From: Isoetes taiwanensis
Lineage: Eukaryota; Streptophyta; Lycopodiopsida; Isoetales; Isoetaceae
NCBI GenBank assembly: GCA_021234155.1
Contig: JAJEKV010000011.1
Location: 126,001 to 190,000 of the forward strand
Reading direction: 5' to 3'
DNA: 64,000 bases
Part shown: positions 1 through 12,192 of the stretch, piece by piece
How positions within the stretch are numbered: the first letter of the stretch is position 1
Layout of the letters: each line of letters begins with the position of its first letter
Notes under the pieces: generated by a model
Seen by the model: the letters and a program-made list of their open reading frames with translations, nothing else
The model's database searches: none
What the model was told of the DNA's origin: nothing
Made by a program: the position numbers and the translations under genes

Positions 1-75
1 TACTGTGCAGCGTATGTTGTGTGGTGTGTGGTATGTGGTGGTGTGTAGAGACTACCTTGTGGTGTGTGATTGTGG
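1..75. repeat. GT-rich low-complexity sequence
   Basis: The first 75 bases consist of GTG, TGTG and GTGG runs on the plus strand. They resemble a weaker version of the large GTGG tract near 6.45 kb. No gene is visible here. Confidence 0.7.
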
Positions 76-117
76 TTTTCCATCGCGACGTGGCTTACTA
101 TGTTAGGAGGTGACATA

Positions 118-1230
118 TCACGTAGTGTTTTGTTTTCTGAGACTATGGCGGAGACTTGTGAAGGAATGGTTGGCTGCAACATCAGCTAGGTTTGATAGAT
201 GCAAGCAAACGAGGATAGGAAAAATGATATCAAAAGAAAGATTGAGTTGATGGAGCATAAAGAATCGAGAAATTAGAGCTGATTTGCCTGAGATGGCAAT
301 CAATCATGACAAACAAACCGAAAAGCGCCAGAGGGTGTTGGTTTGTTTAACTAAAGGATGAAGAGCTAAATGGTACAGGTGTTGCCTGGGCTGAAACGAT
401 TAAATAAGGAATTAATTGAACTGAAATTGAGCTAAAGGCATGTGAAGACTATCACTGAGGCTGCTACCTCGAATGCAAAGATTTGAGATTTTTTCGAGCG
501 TAGTGGTCATGACACTCCTTTAGATCCTGCACTTCCAATGCTTCCTGAGGCAGAAGAAGAGGGTGATGAGAGTTGTCCATTTTGTGGGCGTTATGCGAAA
601 TGGGAGGGTAAAATGTTGCCGGGCCAGATAGCGAATGCGATCCACCCGATATCACATTCCATGTCTATCACACCATTTGAGGTAAATATTATCATCTCTA
701 ACCCTCGTCTAAAGACTCTATTGATTTTGAATTTGTTTTGCAGACACTCTAGAACCTGCTGCAGCCCCAGTTGTGGCCACATTATGACTGAGACATGGCT
801 TTTGGCTTTTGGTGTTCGAGTGGTACCACAAGAACCAATAGACACAAGTAAGTCCAAAGAGGGGTGAAAGCAAGGTTTGGGAAGTCTCGATGCTTGTACT
901 CAGGTCTCTTTCATCCTGGCTTAGTCTCTTCCATCCTGGCTGGCTTAGTCTCTTTTGCTTGTCTCTTTTGCAAACAATATAGATTCGCTGCAAACAAGTG
1001 CCTTAACTAATGTTTACTGATGTTGTCACAGGTCTACTGACTTAGTGTTTGCAGAATTGCAGAAATTTGAGACCAAGGATATCCAACAGTTATCCACGCC
1101 TCGATCAGTTATGAGACTGCAAGATACCTCCCGGTTGTACCTAGAATTCACCCCATTTGATACTCCGAAGTCAATCCCGGTGGCGGTGGCATGGAGACTC
1201 CAAAACGAAATTTGGATAGTCAACTGAATG
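118..1230 (+). other. Unrecognised coding-like fragments
   Basis: I see nothing in 118-440. From about 440 a frame with one stop runs into an acidic stretch and the motif CPFCGRYAKWEG, ending near 682 at a possible splice donor (GGTAAATA). A second open stretch at 1045-1227 (FETKDIQQL, LYLEFTPFDTP) follows sequence with repeated AGTCTCTTCCATCC units at 900-965. The two could be exons of one decayed gene, but I recognise no family. The text around 860-900 (GGGAAGTCTCGATGCTT) recurs near 50.4 kb, so part of this may be repeat-derived. I assign no function. Confidence 0.3.
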
Positions 1231-1343
1231 CAGTCGTATCAAGTAAATACCGATGCCACATACATGATTTATTTTTTTGTATTTTTCTGTGGTCTTCCTC
1301 ATTTCAATTATGTTGCGAGATAAATGCTACTTAATTGGAAGCC

Positions 1344-2181
1344 ATGACGAAGAGATTCCTAGTGCACATCGATTTAGGGGGAAAATTAATTCCCTTGAGA
1401 TTCATTAAATGCGGGGTCCTTCACCGAAAAAAGTTTTTGGTCTTTGAATATGAGCCAAATGCGGATGCACGGTGATGAAGTTGACAAAGAAACCGGGACC
1501 ACGGACAAGATGCGATCGCTCAACGAGTCCAATACAACCTCAACCAACAAAACCAAGAGGTTAACTGAAATTCTCCTTGTTCGGATTTTAATGGGGTTTT
1601 AGGCAAGTTTTATGACTTGAAAGAGAGGATCCCCGTGATCGGCCGAGCCGAAGTGATCATCGTAAATTGAACCATCAAAAGTGCGCTTGTAGTTTCTAGG
1701 CCCGGATTTCAGGAGTTCTTAGAATGGTGTTTTTCAAAATTTGAGATTGCATTGTGGTCCAAAGATGGCTAAGAGTAATGTTGACTTGTTGGGAGAAAGT
1801 TCTTCGCAGGAATATAAGGGCGATTTCTTTTTATTTGGAATCAGGATAAAAGTGGTTAATAAGCCAATTTTCCTTAAGGATCTGTCCAAAGTGTACCAGA
1901 AATTTTGGAGATACCAGGTGACAAACACGTTGTTGATAGATGACAGCAGATATAAGGGTTCTGCCAACCAGCCGAACACAATGATATGTCCAAATAGTTT
2001 TGCTCCCGACAGGTTGGATTCCAATTTCCTTTTGGAGCAACTCAAACCATGGCTGGAGGGACTTCTGGCTGCAGAAAGTGTGCCAGCTTATGTGAAGGAA
2101 CATCAAATGTGGAACATGTGGGATTCTAAAGAGTCACAAGAATCGCATGAAAATGCTTTCGACAAGTATTTTCATAAATGA
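1344..2181 (+). pseudogene. FCP1/NIF-like HAD phosphatase pseudogene
   Basis: Three collinear pieces match the plant FCP1/NLI-interacting-factor-like phosphatase fold. A first piece (1344-1472) begins MTKRFLVHIDLGGKL, at the position where the family has its catalytic aspartate motif (DLDGTL or DLNGLL). A second (1698-1770) reads RPGFQEFLEWCFSKFEIALWS. A third (to 2181) contains KPIFLKDLSKVYQKF, NTLLIDDSRYKGSANQPNT and LEGLLAAESVPAYVKEHQ, which are hallmark downstream motifs. The second piece runs into a stop after WSKDG and the third continues in another frame, so there is a frameshift near 1765. The second acidic residue of the catalytic motif is replaced by glycine. The gap 1473-1697 could be an intron ending TTTCTAG. 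The family assignment is from memory of its motifs; loss of function is inferred from the frameshift and the altered motif. Confidence 0.72.
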
Positions 2182-3212
2182 ATCTTGTAAAACTCTTTGA
2201 AAGTCAATATAAGTAAAAGAATTTCTATGATATGTGTTGTACATTTTCAATTTAAAATATTTGAATGGATTGTGAGCAAATGTTCTCGTGTGTGTTTAGA
2301 ACTAGAGATGATAGAGCTTGGGAGTCCCCGACTATCTAAAGCCAAATACACATCCGGAAGTGGTGCCGAGTGGAATCAAACCGCCGTGATTAACTCCACC
2401 GACATCAAAATTTTGGAAGTCGACACGCGGTGGTTCAATGATCAATTGATCCTCCTCTTCTCAAGGTGATACTTTCATCGATTTGTGATCATCGGGATTG
2501 TGCGGATGATATGCATATGTTCTGAGATACATGGAATACTACTTGATTCTCCAAGGAATGAGCCATCCCTTTCATTTTTTTGACCCTCTTTTCACTTTCG
2601 ACATTGTCCAAGGACACAAATAGTTACAAAACAATAAGGAAACATGTGAATCGGATAAGTGCGATTACATGTTTTTGCCGCTTGTGATGGACATCACCGG
2701 ACTGTTTTCGATTGTGAGCCACGCGGTGTGTCGCCGAGAGATATAAACCGGGATATATCACTTTGATAGCTCGGGCTTGCATGGCGGAAGCACATATTGA
2801 GAGGTTAGTGCTTGCTCATTGCATTTTTTTGTTGTGGCACAATGACAACAAACTTTGAGTGCGGGTTCCCCGAATTGCTTGGACACGATAATTTCAAATT
2901 TTACAACCTCGGATGTTGTGAAAATTTCGAGAACGCCTCTTCAAACCCGATGGTCATTCATGTATTCCTGCCGTATGTTCGTTTATGCACAAATTTGTGA
3001 GGGGGTACTTAAAAGGAGTGAATATATTGTTGCCTGATCTAGTAAGTCAACTTAAATGCAGCAGACAAACCAAACTCTGTTATTGACAAAGTGTGGTTAA
3101 CTGCAGGCTGTGGACATTTTAGACCAGGATCTAGTTGATGTTAGAGTGTTCATGCTTGAAGTTTTAAGATTAGAAGCAACAAAAGCTGGAACTGAGAGGA
3201 ACATATGTATTG
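2182..3212. other. No recognisable gene
   Basis: AT-rich sequence downstream of the phosphatase pseudogene. One open stretch at 2197-2469 has no family features I recognise. I see no repeat structure. Confidence 0.4.
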
Positions 3213-4930
3213 GGGTGTAAATATGGTAATGCTACCCAAAAAGCACTGTCCGGACAAGTGCTTTAAGTGCTTTAGGTGTTTTACCCTCGAGTGCTTTTTC
3301 GTTCAACGACCTCGGGGGGTTGTTACTCCAGAAATACGATGGATCATCCCGTGGAGGTAGGGATCAATGACATGGATGATCCCGCGGTGGGAGATCTCCG
3401 AAATGGTAAGGATCGCTGACGAGGATCTTCAAGGGCGGGAACTCCATTGGCGGGAACTCCATTGGCGGGACAAGATTGATGGAGTTTCTCTTTTTCAATG
3501 CAGTATAAGAACACAAATTAGAGTTCAAATCGGCATAGAAATCATAGGTGAATTAACAATGTTTTATTGCAATTTGATTTAGATTGATAATTCAATCTCT
3601 GTTGCATTGGAGATTGAATTGTGGGCAGCTCTCTTGAAAGCATCCATTTAACCGGAAGAAGCTTTTTAAGATTTAAATCAAGTGAGAAGAGACAATCTGA
3701 TTACTCTTTGTTTTTCTTAAGAGTATTTTTGTTCCATTCTTTCAATGTATTATGCATCTCTAATGTTTTATCCTAGATCTACGTTATTTTTTTTCCCCAA
3801 ATGGGAAAATTGACGAGCACTCAGACATTGATATCTTGAGTTCTACCAATCTATTTGGAGCGATTTCATTTTGATCTAGAAGTATACTTCGGTCTCTTTC
3901 TTTTGCAATCAAAATCACATAAATCCGATCTACGAGGAGTGAGAAATAGCCTCTCAAACTTGGCTGATTTTTCTGTTACAGTGGGTGCAGAAATTGATGT
4001 CACAAGAATATACAAAATTCAGACTTTAATATCTTGAGTGGTGCTGATCGGTTTTGAGTGATCTCACATGCATTTAAAACTAGACACTTAGCACTTTCTC
4101 TTGCAATTTAAATCACTCAAATCTGAGCTATGAGGGAGGAGAAACAATCTCTCAAAGTTCTGATTTTTTGTTACAGGTTCTGATTTTTTGTCACAGAAAT
4201 ATACCAAAACTCAGAATTTGATATCTTGAGTTTTAATGAATAATTTTTGATGATTTTACCTGCATCTAAAAGTAGACACTATGGCCTTTCTCTTGCAGTT
4301 TAAATCAATTAAATCTAAGCTTGGATGCGGGAGAAATGACCTCTCAAAGTTGGTCAATTTTCACTAATAGTGGGTTAACATTGTCTTTTATATGATCATT
4401 GTTGTTCTATATTGTTGTGAGTAGTCTTGCGTGCATTCACATTTCGTCATTTACATTATTGATCAAGCTTTGTTAATCAGAGTTTTGAGATCCTTTTGTA
4501 TCAAAGCAATCTTAATACATTCTTGCAATTCCGTCTCTGTATTAAAACAATCTTAATACTATTCATGCAATTCCATTACTTCTTAGTTTTATCCTTGCAA
4601 TTCCATTACTTCTTTTTGAACAGACAACCAGTCTTCTTTGTTTGCTATTTTCTCTCTAACTTTCTCCATACTCTATTGAAACCAATCCAACATCGAAACT
4701 GCCATGTAATGTATCTCAGCAAAAAAAAACATTTGACATTACACGGCATCAAAATGCAAAGATTGGAGAGTATCAGAGGTGATAATTATTAATCTAACTT
4801 AGCCGAGAACAAAGTACAGGCAGGAAGCATTTACGACATGACTTTTGGCCGTGCGCAGCCAAGTGCTTTAAGTGCTTTAAGTGCTAAGTGCTTTCGCGTT
4901 TTTTTGGGTAGCATTACCATATTTACACCC
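3213..4930. mobile_element. Terminal-inverted-repeat element, 1.72 kb, non-autonomous
   Basis: The ends are inverted copies of a 30-base repeat beginning GGGTGTAAATATGGTAATGC and ending in ACCCAAAAA, at 3213-3242 and 4901-4930. Just inside both ends are runs of AAGTGCTTT units (3255-3285 and 4860-4892). The bases ATTG flank both sides and could be a 4-bp target duplication. No transposase reading frame is present. The interior contains three diverged tandem units (see 3827-4372). The superfamily is uncertain: a 4-bp duplication does not fit hAT (8 bp) or Mutator (9 bp). Confidence 0.75.
3827..4372. repeat. Three diverged tandem units of about 180-200 bp
   Basis: Each unit starts with TTGATATCTTGAG or a variant, continues with a GATTT..CATCTAAAA..AGACACT segment, then TCTCTTGCAATTTAAATCA, then CTCAAA-TTGG..ATTTT. 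Units begin near 3827, 4021 and 4215. They are imperfect and lie inside the inverted-repeat element. Confidence 0.65.
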
Positions 4931-6379
4931 ATTGGGAAGTATGTAGGTGCATGAGTCGCCTCGTACTTAAATCACTGTATATCTTTCTTATGTACATAAT
5001 TGTTATTGTAACCTCGATTCATTTCAATGAAAATTCATATTCAATTCATCTCACAAACAAAGGAATCAAGTGTTTCAGAAGAATTCATCTCCACCTTGAC
5101 TTCCCAAAAGAACCTTTTTATATTCTTCCTCTTACTTGTTTCAGATGTGTTCATCCACTCGGATGTTCCACAAGTAAACATCTCTTCGGCAACTTCTACC
5201 ACTTCATGAGCATTACCCAATTTTATGCTGCTGTATTTTAATTGCAGTTGTCTTAACCATCTCTTCAACTCAGCAGCTTTGCCATCGTGTTCACCTTTCC
5301 GTGGTTAGAACCAAAAATTCCACATCATATAGACATCGATTGTCGTTTGTGTACCTAGCCACAAAGTAAAATGGTCTAGAAGCCTTGAATTGAGATCTTC
5401 GCACCATCCGAAAACACATAATGTCTCTTTGGAACCCTTCCTTTCGCTCCGGATATTTGTGGTGCTTCATGAAGCGTTGTTGCACTAACAAAGTATCGTG
5501 TTCCCTATCATCCGATACATAGTAATGTGTTTCCTTGATAATCTCATCCGCCATCGAGTCATACCGATATGTTATTTGAACCAAAATGGTAACTGTTATT
5601 GACCCGCCAAGATCGATCGCACCTCCTCTTGTTCCTTGAATGTATAGTTCTTCGCAAAATCCATCGCCGAGACATGCATCTGCCGGGAGATTCTCCGAAG
5701 CTCCTTAACTGCTTTTGCCCGCCATTGGTACCGAAATTATGCGGTGGAAAGATTTTTAGACGCTCTTTTCGGTTTATCCGAAGCTCCTTGGGTTCTCGGT
5801 CTCATTGTCTTGATGAGTCGGGTCTCCTACCGTAACTTCGAGACGTTGTCTTTTCATAGTCAATGTACTCCCATTTCACTTTCCTACGCCACTTCCTTCC
5901 ATGGGGACGGGTCTAAAACTTCTTGATTCCACCGCACTCACAATTTCCAAGGATGCACGCCTTCTTGTGAAACTCATCTAATTCACTCTTTGGACACAAT
6001 ATAGATCTCCACAAGCTTCCTGTACTTGCAATTTTATCTTTGGTGTGCCCCCGCATTGACCAAGTTCATGTGATCTACAAACATCGCAGGTGCAAGTGCA
6101 ATTCTTGGATGTTTGGTTCTCATCCCATTGAGTCCATCCACTAGCATTTGCATCCTCACGTCTTTGAATGCAAACAACTATTGAAGTCCTTCAATTTCAC
6201 AACAAACCGTGGTTTTAGCTTCTCAAAAGCTTCGAAGATCTAATCTTAATTTCGGATGTTGGTCCGTAAACCTCTTGAACAATAAAGATTCGCATGAAAT
6301 GAACACTAAACATAGGATGTGTATACCACACAAACCATGCACCATACCATGCCCCACACTCATCATATTCACAGGCGAG
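4931..6379 (-). other. Unidentified coding-like minus-strand sequence
   Basis: Minus-strand open stretches at 5291-5584 (with RPFYFVARYTNDNRCLYDVEF) and 5041-5268 look protein-like in composition and are nearly adjacent, so they may be pieces of one decayed gene or transposon ORF. I do not recognise the family. The remainder (5600-6379) has only short open stretches. Confidence 0.3.
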
Positions 6380-6389
6380 CACCTTAATA

Positions 6390-6990
6390 GTGTTGTGTAC
6401 ACACACACCACACCTCACCCCACCACACACCATACCATTCACCACACACCATGTGGTGGTGGTGTGGTGGTGGTGGAGTGTGGTGGTGGGGAGTGGTGGT
6501 GGTGGATTGTGGTGGTGGGGGGTGGTGGAGTGGTGTGGTGGTGGTGGTGGGGGTGGTGGTGGGGGGTGGTGGTGGTGGGGTGTGGTGGTGGGGGTGGTGG
6601 AGTGTGGTGGTGGGGGGTGGTGGTGGGGGTGTGGTGGTGGTGGTGGTGTGTGGTGGAGTGTGGTGGTGGTGGAGTGTGGTGGGGGGTGTAGTGGTGGTGG
6701 TGTGGTGTGGTGTTGTGGATTGTGATGTGATGTGGTGGTGGTGGAGTGTGGTGGTGGTGGTGGAGGGGTGTGGCGTGGGATGTGTGTGCATGTGGTGGTA
6801 ATGTGGTGGTCATAAAAGATGTGGTGGTAGTCTATGGTGGTGGGATAGATGGGGTGTGGTGGGGGAGGGGGGGAGATTCTCCGGATCATACATTAACATG
6901 CACACACCCACATGACACCATGGACATAACGCAACCCACACCACACCACACCACACCACACCACACCATCACGACACCACACATCACATC
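6390..6990. repeat. GTGG/GGTGGT low-complexity tract with CACACC flanks
   Basis: Positions 6451-6870 are almost purely G and T on the plus strand (GTGGTGGTGG with GGGG runs). They are bordered by C/A-rich segments at 6390-6447 and 6898-6990, the latter including (CACAC)n-type repeats. The six-frame translations here are Trp/Val/Gly- or His/Pro/Thr-rich and are artefacts of composition. Strand asymmetry and G runs suggest non-B DNA potential. Confidence 0.9.
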
Positions 6991-7960
6991 ACATCACTTT
7001 TATCATATTTCATCCGACATAAAAATCGCTTCTTTGCTCTCATAAACACTTCTGAAATTCAGACACCACGATAATAATTACATTCCTCTTCTAATCATTA
7101 GAAAAGGATCGGGTCCTAAATCCTGTTCCTACGTCGATTTTTGGCGTTTCATTCCCAATTCGCGCCAAATCAAGAAGTTCATTCCGCAACATGGTAGGAG
7201 GGATGTTCGAGAGATCACTACGACTATTGTAGGGTGAGCGAGGAGGGCATTCAAGCACATGTTAAACAGGGCTCGTGATAAATCTCTCGAAGGTGGATAT
7301 GCCTAAATCCACCTTCTTTCTTGATTCGAATCAAACCTAAAGGCATACAACAGTTTGGGATTCGGGCCTTCAATGGCTATGCTTGGAGTCGATTGCGGGG
7401 AAGAGAGCTCTTAGGCGAGTTCATGAGCTTATGTTACATTTCTTTGCAAGGGCCGTTGGTATATTGTTCTCTGTCACTTGTCCGCCCGACTGCTGCAACA
7501 ACGGATTTTACCGGCGTAAGTGCGTGCCTTACCACCGGGGGATGCGGAAGCACCGGCAAACCTCATCCCGTTAAATCGGGATGATGGCAGAAAGCTTAGA
7601 TGCTTTAGTGCGAGAAAACAATAATTTGGATGCACCGGTTCTCGAGCCGACCATACCAAAGATTTCTCGTTGCTTAGGAAATCATGCATGTAAATTTAGT
7701 TCTTGCACAAGAGCTTTCAATGGAAAGCCAAATTTTGTAAAGCCAAATTTTGTAAGATCCTTTTTTAATATATCATACTTTCCAATGTTGTCTTTATTCA
7801 ACAAAAATTTGTATCTCGGGATCGCTTAGTTATAGCTACACACAATTCACATGTCGCATACAAGACACCACAATCACTTTGTACAACACAATAACCACCA
7901 CATGCACCACCATACTAAGCACTATAACTAAGAAAACATGATTAATGTAAATAAACTAAC
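6991..7960. other. No recognisable gene
   Basis: Short open stretches only. A small inverted repeat (CCCGTTAAATCGGGA) lies at 7567-7581, and a short duplicated phrase (AAAGCCAAATTTTGTAA) at 7723-7755. I assign no function. Confidence 0.4.
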
Positions 7961-7961
7961 T

Positions 7962-8700
7962 CAGGATTCCTCCGGATAGTGGGCGTGATGTTCTTCTCTT
8001 ACATTTCTCTCCAATCTTCTAGTTCTAACATCCTTTGTGTTAGGAGACACTCGGGTGTTCTCAATCCAAAATTTTTGAATCTTTTCTATATGTTCATCTG
8101 AAATTGCATCGAATCTTTTAGCCCTCTTGTAAGAAACCCATTTCCCACCATTGTAATCGATCTCTTCCCTCTTTTTCTTTGCCTTTTTGCGTGTTTCTTG
8201 GGTGAACACCTAATACCTTTCCAAGATCTCACCGGGCTGATTTTGTCACTTGTTTCAGAACCGCACGCGGGCGTGGTACGTAACATTGCAAGGCAGCTAT
8301 TCTTGGTCGCTAGGCGTCATTGCCGGTAGAGAGTTTGATATCTGCATGGAGTCTCGTGAGGTTCCTTATAACGATGCTCTTGGCTTCCAAATCCTTTAAT
8401 TCTTCACCTATGAATTTTTCCAATGTTTTATCCCTCAAAAATCAAGTAAAATTTCTTTCTTCGTGCCATCCTCCATTCTTTTTGGTACATTTATGGAAAG
8501 ACCTTAGCAAACTAAGGACAATACGGCGTTCTTCGCTTGCACTTCTTGATGAACCGGATCCTTCTTCGCCAATTTCCGCAAGCTCAATTTTTCTTCTCTT
8601 CTTCTTTTCCTCGGGCGTCTTTTCTTCAACATTTCTTGTTCCTTGGTTCTTCTTCGTTTTCTCCCCGTCCTCAAATGCCGGTTTGTGTACAGATTACCTC
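7962..8700 (-). pseudogene. Degenerate transposon-like ORF with NTRVSP..KDV motif
   Basis: On the minus strand a broken reading frame can be followed from about 8700 to 7962. It has a Lys/Glu/Arg-rich N-terminal part (KTPEEKKKRRKIELAEIGEE), then a helical-looking part, and finally in another frame GGKWVSYKRAKRFDAIS and FWIENTRVSPNTKDV. The FW..NTRVSPN.KDV motif recalls uncharacterised multicopy proteins that I associate with transposable elements in plants and invertebrates; this is memory, not a search. There are several stops and at least one frameshift. The plus-strand open frame at 8320-8823 is the shadow of this region. Confidence 0.4.
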
Positions 8701-8879
8701 ATTAACATCCATATCCACAATGGATTGGAGGTCGCAGCAGGGAGGGATCCAAAGAACAGGACGCAGGCAAAGAACAGGAAGGGGCCAAAGAATAGGAGTT
8801 TGAATTTGAATTTTAGTTTTTGAAATTAGAATTTCCCCCACAGCTGAGCGGGACTCTATTCTTAAATACCGGCAGCTGA

Positions 8880-10960
8880 GCGGTGCCATAATTATACTTT
8901 CATACCACAAAAGTGGTGGATGCAACGCCACATTTTGGGGGGACAGGGGGGACAGCCGAATTGGAACACCACAACGTGCTTTTACCAAAAAATTTGTGAT
9001 TTTTTTGTGGGAGGCAATGGCGCCATGGCATCATTTACACCCCCAAGTTTGTGGACATTAGCCACCAAATAGCGCCATGGCGCCATTTACACCCCCAAAT
9101 TGTGGACATTAGCCATCAAATGGCGCCATTTGATCCAGAGTGGCATCAGGTGACACCTTGTCCAACGTGCATGTGTTAGCCATTTAGCTAGAAATGGGAG
9201 CAAATTGTGCCATGGCGCTATTTGGAGTGGATTAGGCTTAAAGTGGCATTAGCATTTTCTTTTGGAAACATGTGTCAATAGGAGCAGATATGCATGACAC
9301 GGGACCCCGATTAACGTTCTCCAATTGCAACACAATGACATATAACTTAATATGAGTACTACTGCACCATTTAAGAGAATGAATGAGATGCCTATGTTAT
9401 GCATTCTTGCTCATATTGATAAACATGAATCAACAGGAGCAAATATGCATAACAAGGGCACCCCATTAATATTTCTCAAATGGCACCATGGCGCAATTTA
9501 GCTCTAACAGTATAAAATTTGTAATTTTCATGAATTCACCCAGGGGAAAAAACTGGATACTCATTTTAAAGTGTGTATTAATCATGAAATTTAAAGAGTC
9601 CTACTCTTTTCAATATTGGTAGAACTGAACTCAAAGTGCTTCATTAGATAGATTATGAATGAAAACTTGTACAACTCATTCATTAACAACAATAGATTTA
9701 CTTGATGTTGCTCAAATCCATTACAATTAAAGCTGCTAAAACCAAAGATTAACACGGCTACACGAAACTTCAACCAAAAATGCTGCTCCTATAAAAACTC
9801 TAGCGTCAACCCAAAGTCCGCTCTTGCCCTCGCCCACCAAAAAGATATCGCGAACAACACGAATGCGCCTTAGAAATGATCTACACATGCGCTTAAAAAG
9901 ATAAATGCGCCTTACGCGAGCGATAGATGCGACAACAAAGCGGAGACAAAAATGCCTATAATTGATGTCAGAGACGTCTTTGTGGGCGACAAGGATGGGC
10001 ATTTAAAGGAGAGGACGAAAATAAAGTCAAGACCATTTTAAATTTCAAAATTCAAATTTGGGTGGGCAGGCGAAAACTTTCTTTGGAATTTAAAATTTAA
10101 GCGGGCATTTGAAATTTAAAATTTGGGCAGATGGGTGTCTGAAATTTAAAATTTGGGCAGGAGGGCATTTGAGTTTAATGGTCATGGGTGGCGGGCGTTT
10201 AAATTTTCAAATTTGGGCGGGCGGGCGGGCGTTTGAATTTTCATATTTGGGCGAGCGAGCGAGCCACACTAGGAAGTGACCACAACTTGCCCAAAAGACG
10301 TTAGCTAGACCGCCTGCTGGGTGGAGGTACATTACAGTTTTTTTCATTGGAGGCAGCGTCATTTGTAACTAGAGCCGCCCGCTTCTAGATGCCAGCACCT
10401 TTCTTCTAGCTGCCAGCGCAAAGCGCCTCCCGCCAGTGCCTTTCTCCAGTGACCTGTTTTCTGCTAGCGCCCAGTCACCAGGGCCCAGCGCCTTCCAGCT
10501 ATAATTTTTTCCTGCCTTACTGCCCAGAGAAGACTCTCTGTCTCTCTAGCGTTTAGATTTCAAGGCAGAATGGACGCCACAAGGGATACTAAAGTTGGAG
10601 CCAACGCCCTTCAAGGCACAGGTATGTGTCTATTATGTTTTGATCCTAAGCTTGCCAGCCCTTAAGGGCAAATGGTGCCATGGCGCCATTTGTCTGCTTA
10701 GCGGCTTTGTTTGTTAGTTATATGCATCTGTAATATATTGTTAGAATGAAGAATGGCGGCGCCATTTCACTTAACCTATATCTTACATGGTTTACATTCT
10801 GCTAAAGGATGTATGTATAGGCTGCCGAGCAGTGGTTCATAGACATTTCTCTATAGGTTGAATTTTCTTTATAGATTGCTTTTATAGTTGGAGGATTAGT
10901 TCAGTAGGCCGCATGTCGTCCATAGGTAGCATGAATGGTGCCACCATGCCATTTGCCTTC
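8880..10960. repeat. Dispersed palindromes related to AAATGGCGCCATTT
   Basis: The 14-base palindrome AAATGGCGCCATTT and near copies (often doubled as GCGCCATGGCGCCA) recur near 9017, 9072, 9120, 9209, 9478, 10673, 10754 and 10932. They resume beyond the copia insertion near 19839, 19908, 19984 and 20053. They lie upstream of and between exons of the ParB-like pseudogene. The spacing is irregular, so this is a dispersed family rather than a tandem satellite. Confidence 0.75.
10030..10265. repeat. AAATTTAAAATTTGGGCGGG degenerate tandem repeat
   Basis: About six imperfect units of 30-45 bases alternate an AT-rich half (TTTAAAATTT) with a G-rich half (GGGCGGGCGGGCG). They lie just upstream of the first exon of the ParB-like pseudogene. 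Confidence 0.7.
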
Positions 10961-12192
10961 CCTACAAGGCCATGAGACATAAAACTTGAATGGACATCTT
11001 TGTAATCAAACACAGATGCAGCTGGCTGAAGACAAATGCCTTCACAGCTTGTCCAATACCTGTGTTACTAAAGTAGTAGAGAGTAGTTACTGCTACGTGT
11101 CTAGCGGTTTTAGAAGACATCTGTTGGCCTGTTGGTGATCTAATGGCATCATGCAAGAGGTTAAAAAGTCAGAAGCAAAAGCAACAGAGATACCTCTGAT
11201 GGAAAAGAAGGAGGAGGAGAAGAGAAGCAAGAAGGAAAGGAAGGGAAAGGGGAGCGAAGTCGAGCAAGAAGGAGAAGAAAGGAAGAGGAGGGGATGGAAG
11301 GAAGTGCAAGGAAGGGAACAAAAGAAAAAGAAGAGGAAGAAAAAAAGAAAGAAGAGGCGGAAACATAGATCCGACACATCTGATGTTGAGGGCACTCCAA
11401 AGAAACGACAAAGATGAAGCCCTCGACCAAGTCTGGTGCCCAATCCTCGTGCAATTCCAGTGCCCTTTCCACAGCGCGAGGAGGCTAGTAACAGTGGTGG
11501 TGGTGGTGCTTCGCATGCCATTGCAAGCACGACAGAAAGGGGGCTACCTCGAAGCCACAAGTCCAGGTGTCTGCACCATCCCAAATGATAAAACTGAGTA
11601 TAGCCCAACATTTGTAGAGGTGCCCCGGGCCTTAAGGTCGAAAGGTTTGAGGAGGAAAAGATGGCAGAAACTACATTGAACAAGATATATGACCACTGTC
11701 ATCTTTTTTCTCTTGGCATTACATACGCCAAAAAAAATTAACGTGTTCAATTTATACCAGGGCTCTCCAAACTTGACTTCAAGGCCAACAAATATGGAAC
11801 ACATTAAGACTTTGCTGGAATCTTTCTAGAATGACCCTCACCCGGTATTTAGTCTAGCCGATGTGTTCCCATTCAACCCCCTCACTAGGAAATTAGTTCC
11901 TTGAAAAACCGAGGATGATCTAATGTGGTTGCACTACTATATTGTGAATGGCAATCACTCGGTACTTGCAGCATAGTTGGTTTGCAAAAAACTGGGTATT
12001 GTAAAGTCCCAAGTGCAGATGTCCAAAATCTATGAGTACCGGACTTGCCGGGTGTTGTCGGGAGATGTTAACGAGCAGTATTGCCGGCAGCTCAGTTGTG
12101 AGGTGAATGACATTGCAGCAAAGACTATCTTCAAGTAGCCTTTCATTGGTAAGATCACGCACATGAGGTACCAATACGCGCTTTGTGCCAAG
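10570..12192 (+). pseudogene. ParB-like domain gene (5' part), split by copia element
   Basis: A likely first exon (10570-10621, MDATRDTKVGANALQG) ends at a good splice donor (CAG/GTATGTG). A highly basic segment follows (11151-11417, runs of K, R and E). A frame with a few stops then reads MEHIKTLLESF (11799-11831), FSLADVFPFNPLTRKLVP (11849-11902), LHYYIVNGNHSVLAA (11929-11973) and DVNEQYCRQLSCEVNDIAAKT (12066-12129). The pattern LxYxIVxGxHxxxAA, followed by a helical N/E-rich segment, fits the ParB/sulfiredoxin fold, where the motif is a short GxHR/GERR box. It aligns by eye with the ParB-like domain near 58.9 kb. In-frame stops at about 11830, 11904 and 11974 and the copia insertion make it a pseudogene. 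The ParB assignment is inference. Confidence 0.5.

Noticed and set aside
6215-6889. Long open frames rich in His/Pro/Thr or Trp/Val/Gly on both strands
   Set aside because: They are translations of the GTGG low-complexity tract in several frames at once; composition, not selection, keeps them open.
8320-8823. A plus-strand protein of 167 residues
   Set aside because: The minus strand carries a more protein-like broken frame in the same place; the plus-strand frame is Ser/Phe-rich antisense.
11093-11683. A 196-residue minus-strand open frame rich in Ser, Phe and Leu
   Set aside because: It is the antisense of the Lys/Glu/Arg-rich coding segment on the plus strand, which explains its composition.
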